A stretch of DNA of 64,000 bases from Podospora comata (GCA_017354895.1 CP071497.1:4526001-4590000); one strand, 5' to 3'; shown: positions 1 through 12,509, counted from the first letter of the stretch. Translations and numbers: made by a program. The notes: a model not told the origin generated them from the sequence alone.

Positions 1-2082
1 CTCGTGGCCGGTCCCCATGAGGCGCTCTCCATTCTCATCAGAGGACTCGGGATCTTTCAGGCTGTATTCCACCTCCTCAAAGTTGTCAGAGATCACCTCA
101 TCCTGGTTGATGTCTTGGAAGCTTTCATCCTCGGAAGCTTGGTCATACTGCTCAGAGTCGGGGATGTGCTCCTGGGCGAGGTCATCGTCGGCGGCGTCAT
201 GTTCTTGGTGCGCGGAAAGGGTTTCGGCATCGGCGAGCTCCTGGGTTTCTTCATCTTCCGGGATGCTCTGAGAATCGACGGCGTCGTCGTCGTCCTGAAC
301 CAAGTCCTCTGGTTCCGTTGAAGGAAGAGGGGAGTCCAGCGCCTGGTCGACATCGGCCCGAGTCTCTTCGTCATTTGATGCATCTTCAATGATGGGGGTT
401 TGAGGCTGGGAGATGATATCGTCGTCGACTGCGATATCCTCGTCTTCATGGACCTCGCCGTGATCAAACTCTTCCTGTTCAACCTCCTCGTCTTGATCGC
501 CGTCTTGTTCAACTTGCTCGTGCTGGCAGTCCTGCTGAGCCTCGTCTTGGTCCACCTCCTCGTCGTCCTGAACAGGCTCCTCATGGCCAACCTGCTCCTG
601 ATCAACCTCTTCATCCAGCTCTGACTCAACACCCTCGCCATCAGAAACCTGTTCTTGGCCATCATGCTCTTCATTTTCGTCAAGGTTATCCTTAACGGGC
701 ATTTCTTGGTCCAAACCAGCCTCTTGATCTTGCAAGGATGCCGATTCATCACCAGCGACGGATTGATCACCAGTGGAGACTTCAAGGCCAACATCTCCTA
801 GGTCAAGCTCATCAAACTCAAGACCTTGCTCTTCCGCATCATCCGCTCCTGAGGTAATATCGCCTGACTGGGGATCGTCATTCCCTTCATCGGCAGCATG
901 TTCCTGCGGTCCAGAAACGACAAACTCGAACCGTGGTTGACCTTCGAGACTCTCTGGCTCGAAATCAGGCTCATCTTCCAATGGCGGGTTTTCTTGGTAG
1001 TAGTCGTCAAGTGTCTGCCCATCTTCTTCGTCTTCGCCGTACGGGATAGTTGGTGGAGGGTTGTAGTATGAGCCGAGATCAGCTGTTGTTTGATCATCGT
1101 ATGGGTTGGAAAGATGTCGCTCTTGATACAGTGGGTGGTCCTCTGGAATGCCATCATCGCCGTAGTCCCCGATCGTGAAACCAGGTGAGTCTAGTGGTTC
1201 GTCACCTTCGACCTCTAGTTGTGGGGATGCCGGGGGTTGGTCTTCTCCTGGAGGCTCATCGACTGGCGGTTGCGGTGATGGTGATGGCGAGTCTGATTGT
1301 GTAGACAGGATTGATGGCTCTGTCTGTTCCGGCTCCGATGGAACAGCAACGGGGACTGGAACAACCTCATTCTTTTTTGGTGCCTCGACGGTGAAATCCT
1401 TCTTGATGCATGGATTTTCCCGTCTCCGCCTCCCATTTTTCCTCGGGCTGTAGCAGTCCTCCTTTTTGTGATCTTTCCCATCCCTATCCCGGTGCCACTC
1501 CAAATTCCAATGCCATGGCCCTCCCTCAGCAACCTTCCTCCCATTCCACGTGCCAAGATAAATGTTAAACGGGCTAATAACCCAATTTTCCTCGCTGAAC
1601 GGACCATTACACTTCTTGCAGGCCGTGTCCTCCGCATAATCCGCCACCTTTGGCGCCAAAAACCCATTAAAAGCCGCATCATCATCAAAAGCATTAATGG
1701 CCTCACACTCCCCACATCTCCACGCCTCGGGAGTCTGATCAAACTCTCCCACAACCCTCTTGTCGCTGGTGGCAATCTCCCGTGACCCAGAAGAGTTCAC
1801 AATCATGCAGTTTGAGCAGTCGACAAAGGCATGATCACACTCCCCGCACACCTCGAGCGGCTTGAACAAACTGCTCGATGCCCAGCACCTGCAGCATTTC
1901 CGCCGCCCGGGCACGCCCTTCCTCTCTTCTTCTGTAAACTCCTCTGGTGATTTGGCGATAGGAAGTGAAAAGTCCCCTCTCACAAAAGAGATCCCCGGTG
2001 CCTTTTCCACCAAAACATTGTCGTGGTGGCCACAAGGCCAGACATACTCGATGAGGTTCGGAGATCGTCGTGTGGGTCCCAT
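1..2082 (-). CDS. Cys-rich zinc-finger protein with long acidic tail (3' end outside window)
   Basis: The frame is open for 694 codons from an ATG at 2082 to the left edge, without introns. The first ~160 residues carry paired cysteines: CCRC (about 63-66), CGEC (about 80), a CxxC at about 90, then AWRCGEC (about 123) and CKKC (about 152). The W-x-C-x2-C ... C-x2-C pair resembles a RanBP2-type or other Cys4 zinc ribbon. After a basic patch (GRRRRE) the remaining ~450 residues are Pro-, Glu-, Asp- and Gln-rich and strongly acidic (runs such as DEEVDQEQVGHEEPVQDDEE), with no hydrophobic segment. A nuclear or scaffold role is possible, but I do not recognise the family. The ATG was chosen because it opens the longest frame and is followed directly by a conserved-looking WPCGHH segment. 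The frame is certain; the function is not. Confidence 0.75.
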   Translation of the reverse strand, partial: MGPTRRSPNLIEYVWPCGHHDNVLVEKAPGISFVRGDFSLPIAKSPEEFTEEERKGVPGRRKCCRCWASSSLFKPLEVCGECDHAFVDCSNCMIVNSSGSREIATSDKRVVGEFDQTPEAWRCGECEAINAFDDDAAFNGFLAPKVADYAEDTACKKCNGPFSEENWVISPFNIYLGTWNGRKVAEGGPWHWNLEWHRDRDGKDHKKEDCYSPRKNGRRRRENPCIKKDFTVEAPKKNEVVPVPVAVPSEPEQTEPSILSTQSDSPSPSPQPPVDEPPGEDQPPASPQLEVEGDEPLDSPGFTIGDYGDDGIPEDHPLYQERHLSNPYDDQTTADLGSYYNPPPTIPYGEDEEDGQTLDDYYQENPPLEDEPDFEPESLEGQPRFEFVVSGPQEHAADEGNDDPQSGDITSGADDAEEQGLEFDELDLGDVGLEVSTGDQSVAGDESASLQDQEAGLDQEMPVKDNLDENEEHDGQEQVSDGEGVESELDEEVDQEQVGHEEPVQDDEEVDQDEAQQDCQHEQVEQDGDQDEEVEQEEFDHGEVHEDEDIAVDDDIISQPQTPIIEDASNDEETRADVDQALDSPLPSTEPEDLVQDDDDAVDSQSIPEDEETQELADAETLSAHQEHDAADDDLAQEHIPDSEQYDQASEDESFQDINQDEVISDNFEEVEYSLKDPESSDENGERLMGTGHE

Positions 2083-4480
<2,398 letters not shown>

Positions 4481-4721
4481 GTGCATCGTCTGAATGGGAG
4501 ATGATGGGGTCAGATGTTAGTTATTAATGCGGTTTTTGGTAGATAGAGGGGCTCAGGGCTAATAAAAGCAAACTTCTTTTCTTGCCCTCCGATTTCGCAT
4601 TAGCCAGCGGAATGACTCCTGCGCAAGAGAAAAACAAAACAAAACAAAACAAAAACAAAACAAAAAGTTGACAAGTGACTGTTAACTCAAAAAGAAAATG
4701 AATCGTCATTGACGGGAATTG
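4481..4721. other. Short intergenic space with an A4C repeat
   Basis: The segment between the SDR stop and the tRNA holds an (AAAAC)n tract at about 4628-4665. On the minus strand this gives T-runs just past the tRNA 3' end. A T-rich run (TTTTCTTTTT in the tRNA sense) at about 4690-4701 probably serves as the RNA polymerase III terminator. Confidence 0.5.
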
Positions 4722-4808
4722 AGCCCGACGTGGGGGTCGAACCCACAACCTTGAGATTTCGGAGTACTCCATAAGAGTCTCACGCTCTACCGATTGAGCT
4801 AGCCGGGC
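4722..4808 (-). tRNA. tRNA-Lys (anticodon CTT) with a 14-nt intron
   Basis: On the minus strand the 87-nt gene folds as a cloverleaf. Acceptor GCCCGGC pairs with GTCGGGC, the D arm is GCTC/GAGC, the anticodon stem is TGAGA/TCTCA with loop CTCTTA-A, and the T arm is GTGGG-TTCGACC-CCCAC. The anticodon CTT reads AAG (Lys). A 14-nt intron (TGGAGTACTCCGAA) follows position 37, the standard site for nuclear tRNA introns. A-box and B-box (GGTTCGACC) sequences are intact. An identical copy lies at 20102-20188 on the other strand. Confidence 0.95.
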
Positions 4809-5497
4809 AGGCCAACCAATGTTGTTGTTTTCCCACGCTGGACGTAGCTGCCAAGGAGCGAATGAAGCATTCCCGAGGCAACCTCCCCAGTGACCTCTGC
4901 ACTCATGGCTCACATACTCCAAGAGCATATTCAGGGATCTTCGGTGGTACCGAATGCCAGCCATGTGGTAAGATATCTCCTCATTTGATCGGAAAAGATG
5001 CTATGCATGATCAACCAGTCACAACGTTGATGAGGTGAGATGTGCGATCCCGTGTTTTTCTCCAACCTTTTCATCATGACTGGACGCACACAACCGAACA
5101 GGTGTTCCCGTCAGCATGTCATCAGATTTCCTCAAAGTAATTCCCCAACGCCGCTCAGCACGTGGCCAATAGACCGAACCAAGCTGTCGGTTGCGAAGTC
5201 TTGGATCAGCATCACCAGGTCCAACCAGATTACCAACCATTAGAAAGCGAAGAATGGTTGCGTTCATTCTGTGGGGCGATGCAAAATATTGGTTGTAAAC
5301 CCGCCCGATCGGAATTATTTTTCGCGATGACGCTGTAAATCCCGAAGGTGCTGGGCAATGCAACGTCGTTGTGGGCATGTACATCAGCCTCATGTTGGGA
5401 GATATAAGAGATGTGGTAGACCGTTGTCTTGACGACCCGATGACTGGCTTTTATTCGCAGACCTATCTTTTCAACAAGTGACGGTCTTGGTAACACC
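4809..5497. other. Intergenic region, no gene seen
   Basis: Frames here are short and interrupted on both strands. I see no domain, no convincing intron-linked exons and no RNA gene. It probably holds the promoter of the amidohydrolase gene at 5498. Confidence 0.5.
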
Positions 5498-7051
5498 ATG
5501 CACGCCAATCATCTTGGGGTCCTCCTCTCGGGACTTCTTGTCTCAGCCAAGAGCGCCTCAGCTTCATCGATCCTATTCTCCGGAGGCACAATCATTGCCT
5601 TTGACCGCGCAACAAACTCTCTCGATGTCATCCGCAATGGCTCTGTCTTGGTAACCGACGACCGCATCACCAGCGTCTTTGCTGGGTCAATCCCACCCTC
5701 TTCGGTCTCCATGCCGTCAGACGTGGAAGAGGTAGACATCACAAACAAAATCCTCACTCCCGGCTTCATCGACACCCACCGTCACGGCTGGCAAACAGCC
5801 TACAAAACCCTCGGCAGCAACACCTCCCTCGTCGATTACTTCAACCGCTTCGGCGAGTTCCCCACCGCAGCCAACTACCCCTTCACCCTAGAAGAAATCT
5901 ACTACAGCCAACTCGCCGGCCTGTACGAAGCCCTCAACGCAGGCGTGACAACCACCCTCGACCACGCCCACGGCACCTTCTCCAACGCCACCTCCTCAGC
6001 CAGCTTCCAAGCCTCCATCGACAGCGGCGCTCGCGTCTTTTGGGCCTACGCCTTCCACGAACTAGAAAACTACCCCCTCTCTGAACAATTCGCCCACTAC
6101 CGCTCCATTTTCACCGAAGCCCCCCACCTTAACACCCCAACCACCCTCGGGATAGCGTACGACGGCTTCGGTCCCAACCCAAACCAAGAAATAATCTCCA
6201 CCATCATCTCCCTTACCCACGAAACCAACGCCTCTGTCTTGACAACACACTCCGTCCAGGGACCATATGGAATCACAAACTCCCCTGAGGACTTCGCCGC
6301 CCAGTCTTTATTCACCTCCCTCCCCCCAACCACACCAATCGTCTTCTCCCACGCATCATTCCTCTCCGCCGTCGGTGCCCAGCTCCTCCGCACATACAAC
6401 CACACCATCAGCATAACACCCGAGTCGGAAATGCACTACGGGCATACCCACCCCACCTCCCATCTAATCCTCGACCGTGCCTCGATCGGGGTGGACACGC
6501 ATTTCACTTTCTCGACTGATATCCTAACCCAAACACGCATGTGGCTGCAATCTGTCCGACGGCTCCTCTACGCAGAAGTACTAAACCGTTGGCAGGTGCC
6601 AGTTAACAACCCCATGTCTGCGAACCAGGCTTTTTTACTTGCCACGCGGAACGGGGGGCTGTCGCTGAGAAGAGAGGATCTGGGGATTATTGCCCCTGGG
6701 GCGAAGGCTGATTTGGTGATTTGGGATGGAGGGACGGGGCCGAATATGTGGGGGTGGAGGGACCCGGTTGCGGCGGTGGTGTTGCATGGGAATGTTGGGG
6801 ATGTGGAGGGGGTGGTGGTGGATGGGAGGTGGAAGAAGAGGGGTGGGAAGTTGACGGATGAGAGGTTTGAGGACGTGAAAATGAAGTTTGCGGAGGTTGC
6901 GAGACGGGTGCAGGATAGGGTTGTTGAGGCGGGGGTTGGGTTGCCTGGGGAGGGGGAAAGGTTTGTGGTTAGTGGGCTGGAGTTTGGGAATAGTACCGTG
7001 ATTGATGTGCAGGTTGGGGAGGGGGATGGGTATGGGGGGTTGTTTTTGTGA
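5498..7051 (+). CDS. Secreted amidohydrolase-family protein (TRZ/ATZ-type metal-dependent hydrolase)
   Basis: An intronless 517-residue frame. Residues 1-22 (MHANHLGVLLSGLLVSAKSA) look like a secretion signal. They are followed by the small beta-sandwich typical of composite-domain amidohydrolases (ILFSGGTIIAFDRA) and the motif ILTPGFIDTHRHG, which supplies the first HxH metal ligands. Further candidate ligands are His in TTLDHAHG, TTHSVQG, FSHASF and MHYGHTHP, with Asp in FSTDILTQ. The C-terminal IAPGAKADLVIWDGG is the usual return to the sandwich domain. The closest recognisable group is the 5-methylthioadenosine/S-adenosylhomocysteine deaminase, chlorohydrolase-like set, so deamination or hydrolysis of a C-N bond in a heterocycle is likely; the substrate is unknown. 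A signal peptide is unusual in this mostly cytosolic family, and several N-x-S/T sites agree with secretion. Confidence 0.85.
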   Translation: MHANHLGVLLSGLLVSAKSASASSILFSGGTIIAFDRATNSLDVIRNGSVLVTDDRITSVFAGSIPPSSVSMPSDVEEVDITNKILTPGFIDTHRHGWQTAYKTLGSNTSLVDYFNRFGEFPTAANYPFTLEEIYYSQLAGLYEALNAGVTTTLDHAHGTFSNATSSASFQASIDSGARVFWAYAFHELENYPLSEQFAHYRSIFTEAPHLNTPTTLGIAYDGFGPNPNQEIISTIISLTHETNASVLTTHSVQGPYGITNSPEDFAAQSLFTSLPPTTPIVFSHASFLSAVGAQLLRTYNHTISITPESEMHYGHTHPTSHLILDRASIGVDTHFTFSTDILTQTRMWLQSVRRLLYAEVLNRWQVPVNNPMSANQAFLLATRNGGLSLRREDLGIIAPGAKADLVIWDGGTGPNMWGWRDPVAAVVLHGNVGDVEGVVVDGRWKKRGGKLTDERFEDVKMKFAEVARRVQDRVVEAGVGLPGEGERFVVSGLEFGNSTVIDVQVGEGDGYGGLFL

Positions 7052-7056
7052 AGGGG

Positions 7057-7129
<73 letters not shown>
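7057..7129 (+). repeat. (TTG)n trinucleotide microsatellite, about 24 units
   Basis: An uninterrupted TTG/GTT tract starts six bases after the amidohydrolase stop codon, so it lies in that gene's 3' UTR or just beyond. In other frames it would give long Val, Leu or Cys runs that have no coding support. Confidence 0.95.
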
Positions 7130-7583
7130 ACTGTTGATGTTATTTTGTAATCATCACTTAAACTGGTCTCGATCCAACAGGCGTCAGGTGTTCAGGGGCA
7201 AAATCCATCAGATCTAGAAGCAGCACAGAGAAGGCAGTGATTATACGTTGCTGTCCATGCTAGCAATTCATTCGGATATATGAGCTATCAGGTCTGGATC
7301 ACTTCCAAATTATCCGCCTGGTGACACAAAACGGACGGTTGGAGCAGGCAAAGCCGCTGCCGTGTCGGTGGTGCCATGGTGAATATTGATATGGGTGCGG
7401 AGAAGCGGGGATGACTGAATACCTGCTCGGGACATAATTCAAGATCCCGATATTCCAAAAGACATTTGTTATCAACAGGCCTGCCTATCTAGGTTGTCGA
7501 AACTTAATTCAAAGTCAAGATATCAAGTCAAAGACAGGAGTCACAGATTCTTGCACTACATCTATCTTCGCCGTTGACCCACA
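7130..7583. other. Intergenic region upstream of the FAD monooxygenase
   Basis: No gene is visible on either strand. This is the presumed promoter and 5' UTR of the gene at 7584. Confidence 0.5.
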
Positions 7584-9029
7584 ATGGCCCTTGAAAAAGT
7601 AATAGTCGTCGGTGCCGGCCCCTCCGGCCTCCTCTTGACCCTCCTCCTCTCCCGGGCCTCCATCCCCGTCGAGCTCATCGAACAGACCGAAGGCCTCGAC
7701 ACCAACCCCCGCGCTAGCCACTACAGCCCCGAGTCCTGCCACGAATTCGACCGTGCTGGTATCCTCGACGAAGTCCGAGAAGCAGGATTCATCCCTGACG
7801 GAGTATCATGGCGAAGACTGGAAGGCGAGGACAAGAGTCGACTCATCAAAATCACCAACCCGGCCCTCAAACCCGGGGATGACCCAGAATCAGCCGCCTT
7901 CAGACATCGCATGGTCTGCCTTCCGTTGCACAAACTGGGGAAAATATTGGAGACACATGTGAAGAGTCAAGGCACAGCTGAGATCAAGTATGGTCGGAAG
8001 GTTGTCGAGATTGGCGAGGATGCTGACAAAGGCAAGGCTTGGGTCAAGGTTGAAAAGGCCGATGGGAGCACCGAGATACGCGAGGCAGATTACGTTGTTG
8101 GCTGTGATGGCGCGAATAGCATCATTCGGCGGAAATTGTTTGGTGACTGGGTGTATCCAGGGTATACCTGGGATAAGCAGATTGTTGCGACAAACATCTA
8201 TTATGATGGGTTCAAAGACGTTGACTTTGATGACAGTCAGTTCTTTGTGCATCCTGAACATTGGTGAGTCATCAACTTTCTTGATATCGAGCGTTGCCGT
8301 CAACTGGTTCTGATATGACTCTAGGCACATGGTTGCAAGGATACAGCCTGATGGGCTTTACCGCGTCACTTATGGCGAGATCGGTGGACTCACCTATGAC
8401 CAACTCAAGGAGAGACAACCAGCCAAATTTCAAGCAATCTTACCCGGCAATCCAACCCCTGACAAATATGGGCTTGTCAACTTCAGTCCGTACAAAGTCC
8501 ATCAGCGATGTGTTGACAGGATGAGAGTTGGACGCTTCTTGCTTGCGGCTGACGCAGCCCATCTTTGCAATCCATTGTAAGTCATTATTCGGCCACAGGT
8601 CCTAGCAGAAGACCCGTTGCTGACTGCAAATCAGTGGAGGCATGGGTTTGACTGGAGGCATCGCAGATGTTGGCAGTTTGTATGACTCCCTTCGCGGCAT
8701 TGACAACAACAAGACAGATGACTCTATTCTCGACAAATACGATGAAGTAAGACGGAGGATCTGGCACGAAGTCATTGATCCTATTTCTACGGAAAACATG
8801 CAACGTCTCTTTCAGTACCAAAACGCGGATGAGTTTGTCGACAAGGATCCGTTGTACAGGCTGGTGAGGGAGATGCAGAATCCCGACAAGAAGCTTGAGA
8901 AAGGGGGCCCTCCAAATGCAAGTGTCACTGTTTCCCAGCGGTGGTTGTGGTCATGAGTCGCTGACATGGTCGAAACAGCCCGGACTGCCACCACTGACGT
9001 ACGACATGACACAACATTATGTTGCATAA
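7584..9029 (+). CDS. FAD-dependent aromatic-ring monooxygenase (PHBH family)
   Basis: Four exons: 7584-8263, 8325-8576, 8635-8917 and 8979-9029, giving about 421 residues. Introns 1 and 2 (61 and 58 nt) are ordinary GT-AG. Intron 3 (61 nt) appears to start with GCAAGT, the consensus of GC-AG introns, with a CTGAC branch site and CAG acceptor. Using it adds the C-terminus PGLPPLTYDMTQHYVA, whose LTYDMTQ motif I recall from fungal homologues. The N-terminal GxGxxG (VVGAGPSG, residues 8-15) binds FAD. The DG motif is VVGCDGANS, and the second FAD motif is AADAAHLCNPFGGMGL, with the splice inside Phe restoring NPFGG. These enzymes hydroxylate phenolic compounds with NAD(P)H and O2. There is no targeting signal, so it is likely cytosolic. 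Without intron 3 the protein would end at 8956 in an unsupported tail. Confidence 0.85.
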
Positions 9030-9489
9030 TCCCGTTGTTACTGTCGACTGAGACTTTCTCAGCCACTTACGAGTTGCTGGAATTGGGGTTTCAATGTCTT
9101 GGAAACTCCCCCGAAAGACCCGCTTCCGGAATGCCAAATGCCTTTTAGCCGGACGGAGGGAATTCCAGAAAACTGGTAAATACTAGCCACCGTTCTGGGA
9201 AGGTCGGAGGTTAAAGCTACGCCAAGTCTTGACGGCTGGTTGCATAGCAATGGGTGAATCCTGATATGTAACTGTACCGGGTAACGTTGAGTGGAATGCG
9301 GGGAATATCAGAGACATTGTGACGATCTCAATCTCCATATCTGAATGCATGATTCCGATTTTACCTTCACGTGCATGCCAGGCATGGATGGGATGATGAC
9401 ATGACTTTTGATCTTTTGCTCCTCCGCTCATCTCTTCGGTGTTGATCCCAAACATCCCGAAGTGTCAGCTTGCGGCACAAACACGCACC
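9030..9489. other. Intergenic region upstream of the GH2 gene
   Basis: No gene is seen. The sequence before 9490 (ACGCACCATG) gives a good start context. Confidence 0.45.
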
Positions 9490-12177
9490 ATGCGCCTCCA
9501 ACCGTTAACCGTTGGCGTTTCTGCTGCCGCGAACTTGCATTCGGTCGCGGCCGACCCGTTGGTGTTCCTGAACGGCCAGGTCACGGCCATCCCATCGTGG
9601 GACCTCCAGTCATCAGCAGAGATCGGTACAGATCTTGCGGCTCTGTCGAAAACAGGGGTCGACACCTCATCATGGCGCCACATCACCACATCGAAGTGCA
9701 CTCTGATGGGCTGCCTGATCAACGCCGGGGTTTACAGTGAGGATGATCTGTTCTACTCAGAAAACATGAAGAGGGTGGATGACAGGCAGTTCTCAGTCCC
9801 ATGGACGTACCGACAGGAATATTCGCTCGAACCTGGCCCTGGGAAGCACTTCTTTCTCAAGACGCATGGAATAACTTCACGAGCCGACATCTTCTTGAAC
9901 GGAAAGCAAGTCGCGTCAAAAGATCAGCAAGCCGGTTCGTTTGCTGGCAAGAACTATGACATCACCAAGCTAGTCGCCAAACAGAATGCTCTTGCTATTC
10001 AGGTGCACCCTACAAGCTACTACCACGATTTCGCTCTTGGGTGGGTGGATTGGAACCCATGGCCGGCCGACAACGGGACTGGCGTGTGGAGAGACGTTGA
10101 AGTCAAGCAAACGGGACCTGTAGCGCTGGAGAGCTTGCGGATCATCACAAAAGTTGGACCGACGGTTGAGAGACTAAAGGACCCAGCAACTGTCACGCTC
10201 AAGTCTCGTGCTGAGAATTTGGAGGACAAACCCATGGTTGTGACAGCTCATGGTTCCGTCTTTGCACCGTTTGGACGGAAGGCAGCCCCGATAACATGGA
10301 GCAAACAGCTCACCCTTCCACCACGATCCATCACCGACATCGTCCTCGAAACCACCGTGACCGACCCAGCCATATGGTGGCCAAAACAATGGGGCGATCA
10401 ACCCCTCTACAGCGGAGCCCTCGCCATCACCGTCAACAACACCCTCTCCGACTCCATCACCCAACAATTCGGCCTCCGCAGCGTCACCTCCAAGCTCAAC
10501 TCCCACCAAGACGTCACCTACATCGTCAACCACATCCCCTTCCAAGTCATTGGCGCAGGCTACACCCCCAACATCTTCCTCCAATTCGACCCCTCCCGAT
10601 GGGAAGCCGAACTCCAGTACGTCCTCGACCTCGGCCTCAACACCGTCCGCCTTGAAGGCAAAAACGAGCACCCCATCCTTTACGAAATCGCCAACCGCCT
10701 CGGGATATTCCTCATGCCAGGCTGGGAATGCTGCGACAAGTGGGAGTCCTGGTCCTACAACCACGACCTCTTCCTCAACCCACCACCAGTCTGGTCAAAC
10801 GCCGATTACACCATTGCCAACAACTCGATGCTCCACGAAGCAGCCATGCTCCAAACCCACCCCTCCGTCCTGACCTACCTCATCGGATCAGACTATTGGC
10901 CTGACGCACGCGCCACACCCATCTACCTCAACGCCTTGAAACACTACGACTGGCAGACTCCCATCATCGGGTCGGCTTCCAAAAGGGGGTACTCCCCCCT
11001 CACCGGCCCCTCGGGCATGAAAATGGAAGGACCCTACGACTGGGTCCCCCCAAACTACTGGTACGAGACCTCCCCTCCCCGCGCAGGCTCAGCTTTCGGT
11101 TTCGGGTCAGAACTCGGCGCCGGAGTGGGAACCCCCACCGTATCCTCCCTAACGAAATTCCTCTCCCCTTCTGACCTTGACGACCTCTGGAAAAACCCGG
11201 CAAAACCATTATATCACATGTCCCGCGAGGGATCACAGTTCACCACACGACAAATCTACCACTCCGCCCTTTCCGCCCGGTGGGGTAGTCCGACATCATT
11301 GAAGGATTATCTCATGAAATCGCAAATAATGGACTACGAGGCTACAAGAGCGCAGTTTGAGGCTTTTGCGGTGAAATGGAGTGATAGGAACAGACCGGCA
11401 ACGGGATTGATATATTGGATGCTGAATAATGCGTGGCCGTCGCTGCATTGGAATGTTTGGGATTATTACATGAAGCCGGGGGGGAGTTATTATGGTGCGA
11501 AAGCAGGGGCTAGGAGGGAGCATGTTGTTTATGATTATATCACGAAGGAGGTTTGGATAGTTGATAGGACGGTTGATGATTTATATCGGGAGAGGGAGGT
11601 GGAGATACAGGTTGTGGGGTTGGATGGGGGGGTGAAGTTTGGGAGTTTGGTGAAGGTGGAGAGTTTGCCTAATGGGAGTGGGAGGGTGGCGAGGTTGGGT
11701 GCGGAGGGGGCGTTGGGTTATTTGACAGGGGCGGTGTTTTTACGGCTGGTGCTCAGGGATGGGGATGGGGGGGTGCTGAGTCGGAATGTGTACTGGTTGA
11801 GTAAGGAGCTGGATCGGTTGGATTGGGGGGAGACGACTTGGTTTGTGACGCCAGTGGGGATGTATGCGGACTACAAAGAGTTTAATACACTCAAGGAGGC
11901 GGAGGTGACAGTTGGGGTGGAGAGGAGGGGTGAGAAAGAGGTTGTGGTTAATTTGGAGAATCGGGCTAGTGTGCCGGCGTTTTTTGTTGGTTTGGAGTTG
12001 TTGGATGGGGATGGGAATGATGTTTTGCCGCTGACTTGGGAGGATAATTATGTCACTTTGTGGCCGGGGGAGAAGATACGTTTGGTTGCCAAGTCGGTTG
12101 GTTCACGAGGGTGGCAGCCGGCGAGTGTTCGTGTGGGAGGCAAGAATGTCAAGGAGATGCTTGTCAGTGTATCTTAG
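9490..12177 (+). CDS. Secreted GH2 exo-beta-D-glucosaminidase-like enzyme
   Basis: An intronless 895-residue frame, starting at MRLQPLTVGVSAAA, a short probable signal peptide. The frame stays open to a TTG upstream, but the ATG at 9490 has the better context. The layout is typical of GH2: an N-terminal jelly-roll (SWRHITTSKCTL ... ADIFLNGKQVA), then DWNPWPADNGTGVWRDVEV, a hallmark of the CsxA/Gls93 exo-chitosanase group. An Ig-like domain and a TIM barrel follow (VIGAGYTPNIFL, NTVRLEGKNEHP, LMPGWECCDKWESW). Candidate catalytic residues by analogy with CsxA are Asp in LIGSDYWPD and Glu in FGFGSELGAG. These enzymes release glucosamine from the non-reducing end of chitosan oligomers, so a role in chitosan or cell-wall recycling is likely. 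The last ~290 codons switch sharply to G/T-ending codons. Confidence 0.88.
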   Translation: MRLQPLTVGVSAAANLHSVAADPLVFLNGQVTAIPSWDLQSSAEIGTDLAALSKTGVDTSSWRHITTSKCTLMGCLINAGVYSEDDLFYSENMKRVDDRQFSVPWTYRQEYSLEPGPGKHFFLKTHGITSRADIFLNGKQVASKDQQAGSFAGKNYDITKLVAKQNALAIQVHPTSYYHDFALGWVDWNPWPADNGTGVWRDVEVKQTGPVALESLRIITKVGPTVERLKDPATVTLKSRAENLEDKPMVVTAHGSVFAPFGRKAAPITWSKQLTLPPRSITDIVLETTVTDPAIWWPKQWGDQPLYSGALAITVNNTLSDSITQQFGLRSVTSKLNSHQDVTYIVNHIPFQVIGAGYTPNIFLQFDPSRWEAELQYVLDLGLNTVRLEGKNEHPILYEIANRLGIFLMPGWECCDKWESWSYNHDLFLNPPPVWSNADYTIANNSMLHEAAMLQTHPSVLTYLIGSDYWPDARATPIYLNALKHYDWQTPIIGSASKRGYSPLTGPSGMKMEGPYDWVPPNYWYETSPPRAGSAFGFGSELGAGVGTPTVSSLTKFLSPSDLDDLWKNPAKPLYHMSREGSQFTTRQIYHSALSARWGSPTSLKDYLMKSQIMDYEATRAQFEAFAVKWSDRNRPATGLIYWMLNNAWPSLHWNVWDYYMKPGGSYYGAKAGARREHVVYDYITKEVWIVDRTVDDLYREREVEIQVVGLDGGVKFGSLVKVESLPNGSGRVARLGAEGALGYLTGAVFLRLVLRDGDGGVLSRNVYWLSKELDRLDWGETTWFVTPVGMYADYKEFNTLKEAEVTVGVERRGEKEVVVNLENRASVPAFFVGLELLDGDGNDVLPLTWEDNYVTLWPGEKIRLVAKSVGSRGWQPASVRVGGKNVKEMLVSVS

Positions 12178-12509
12178 TTTGTAGTACAAAAAAAGTGTTG
12201 CTCTGTAGAGATGACTGCCTACAACATGTGTGGCAGGATGATTGTGAGATCAATGTTGGTTTGTGGTGTGACCAAACATAGGGGGTATGGGTCATGTTTG
12301 GGTGTTTTCCCCATTTTTATGTTTGGTTTCGGTTTTCGTGAGTCTAGCCATGTGGAAGTTTTTCGTGCCCTTCTTGTTCATTGCAGACACCGGGACCCAT
12401 AAATGGGTTCACCACTCGATGTGGAGTTTTATTCATATCTTGTTTCCTTCAATATCGTCGCTCCGCGTCACGTCAGAAGCTCTGCGCTGATTCCTCAGGA
12501 GACATCAAG
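12178..12509. other. Intergenic region, no gene seen
   Basis: Between the GH2 stop and the VWA-domain remnant. No domain or RNA gene is visible. Confidence 0.45.

Noticed and set aside
4628-4665. AAAAC repeat as a CRISPR or satellite
   Set aside because: A simple 5-bp repeat without spacers; ordinary fungal microsatellite.
7002-7217. Poly-valine open frame over the TTG repeat
   Set aside because: It arises from translating the microsatellite; no domain or start support.
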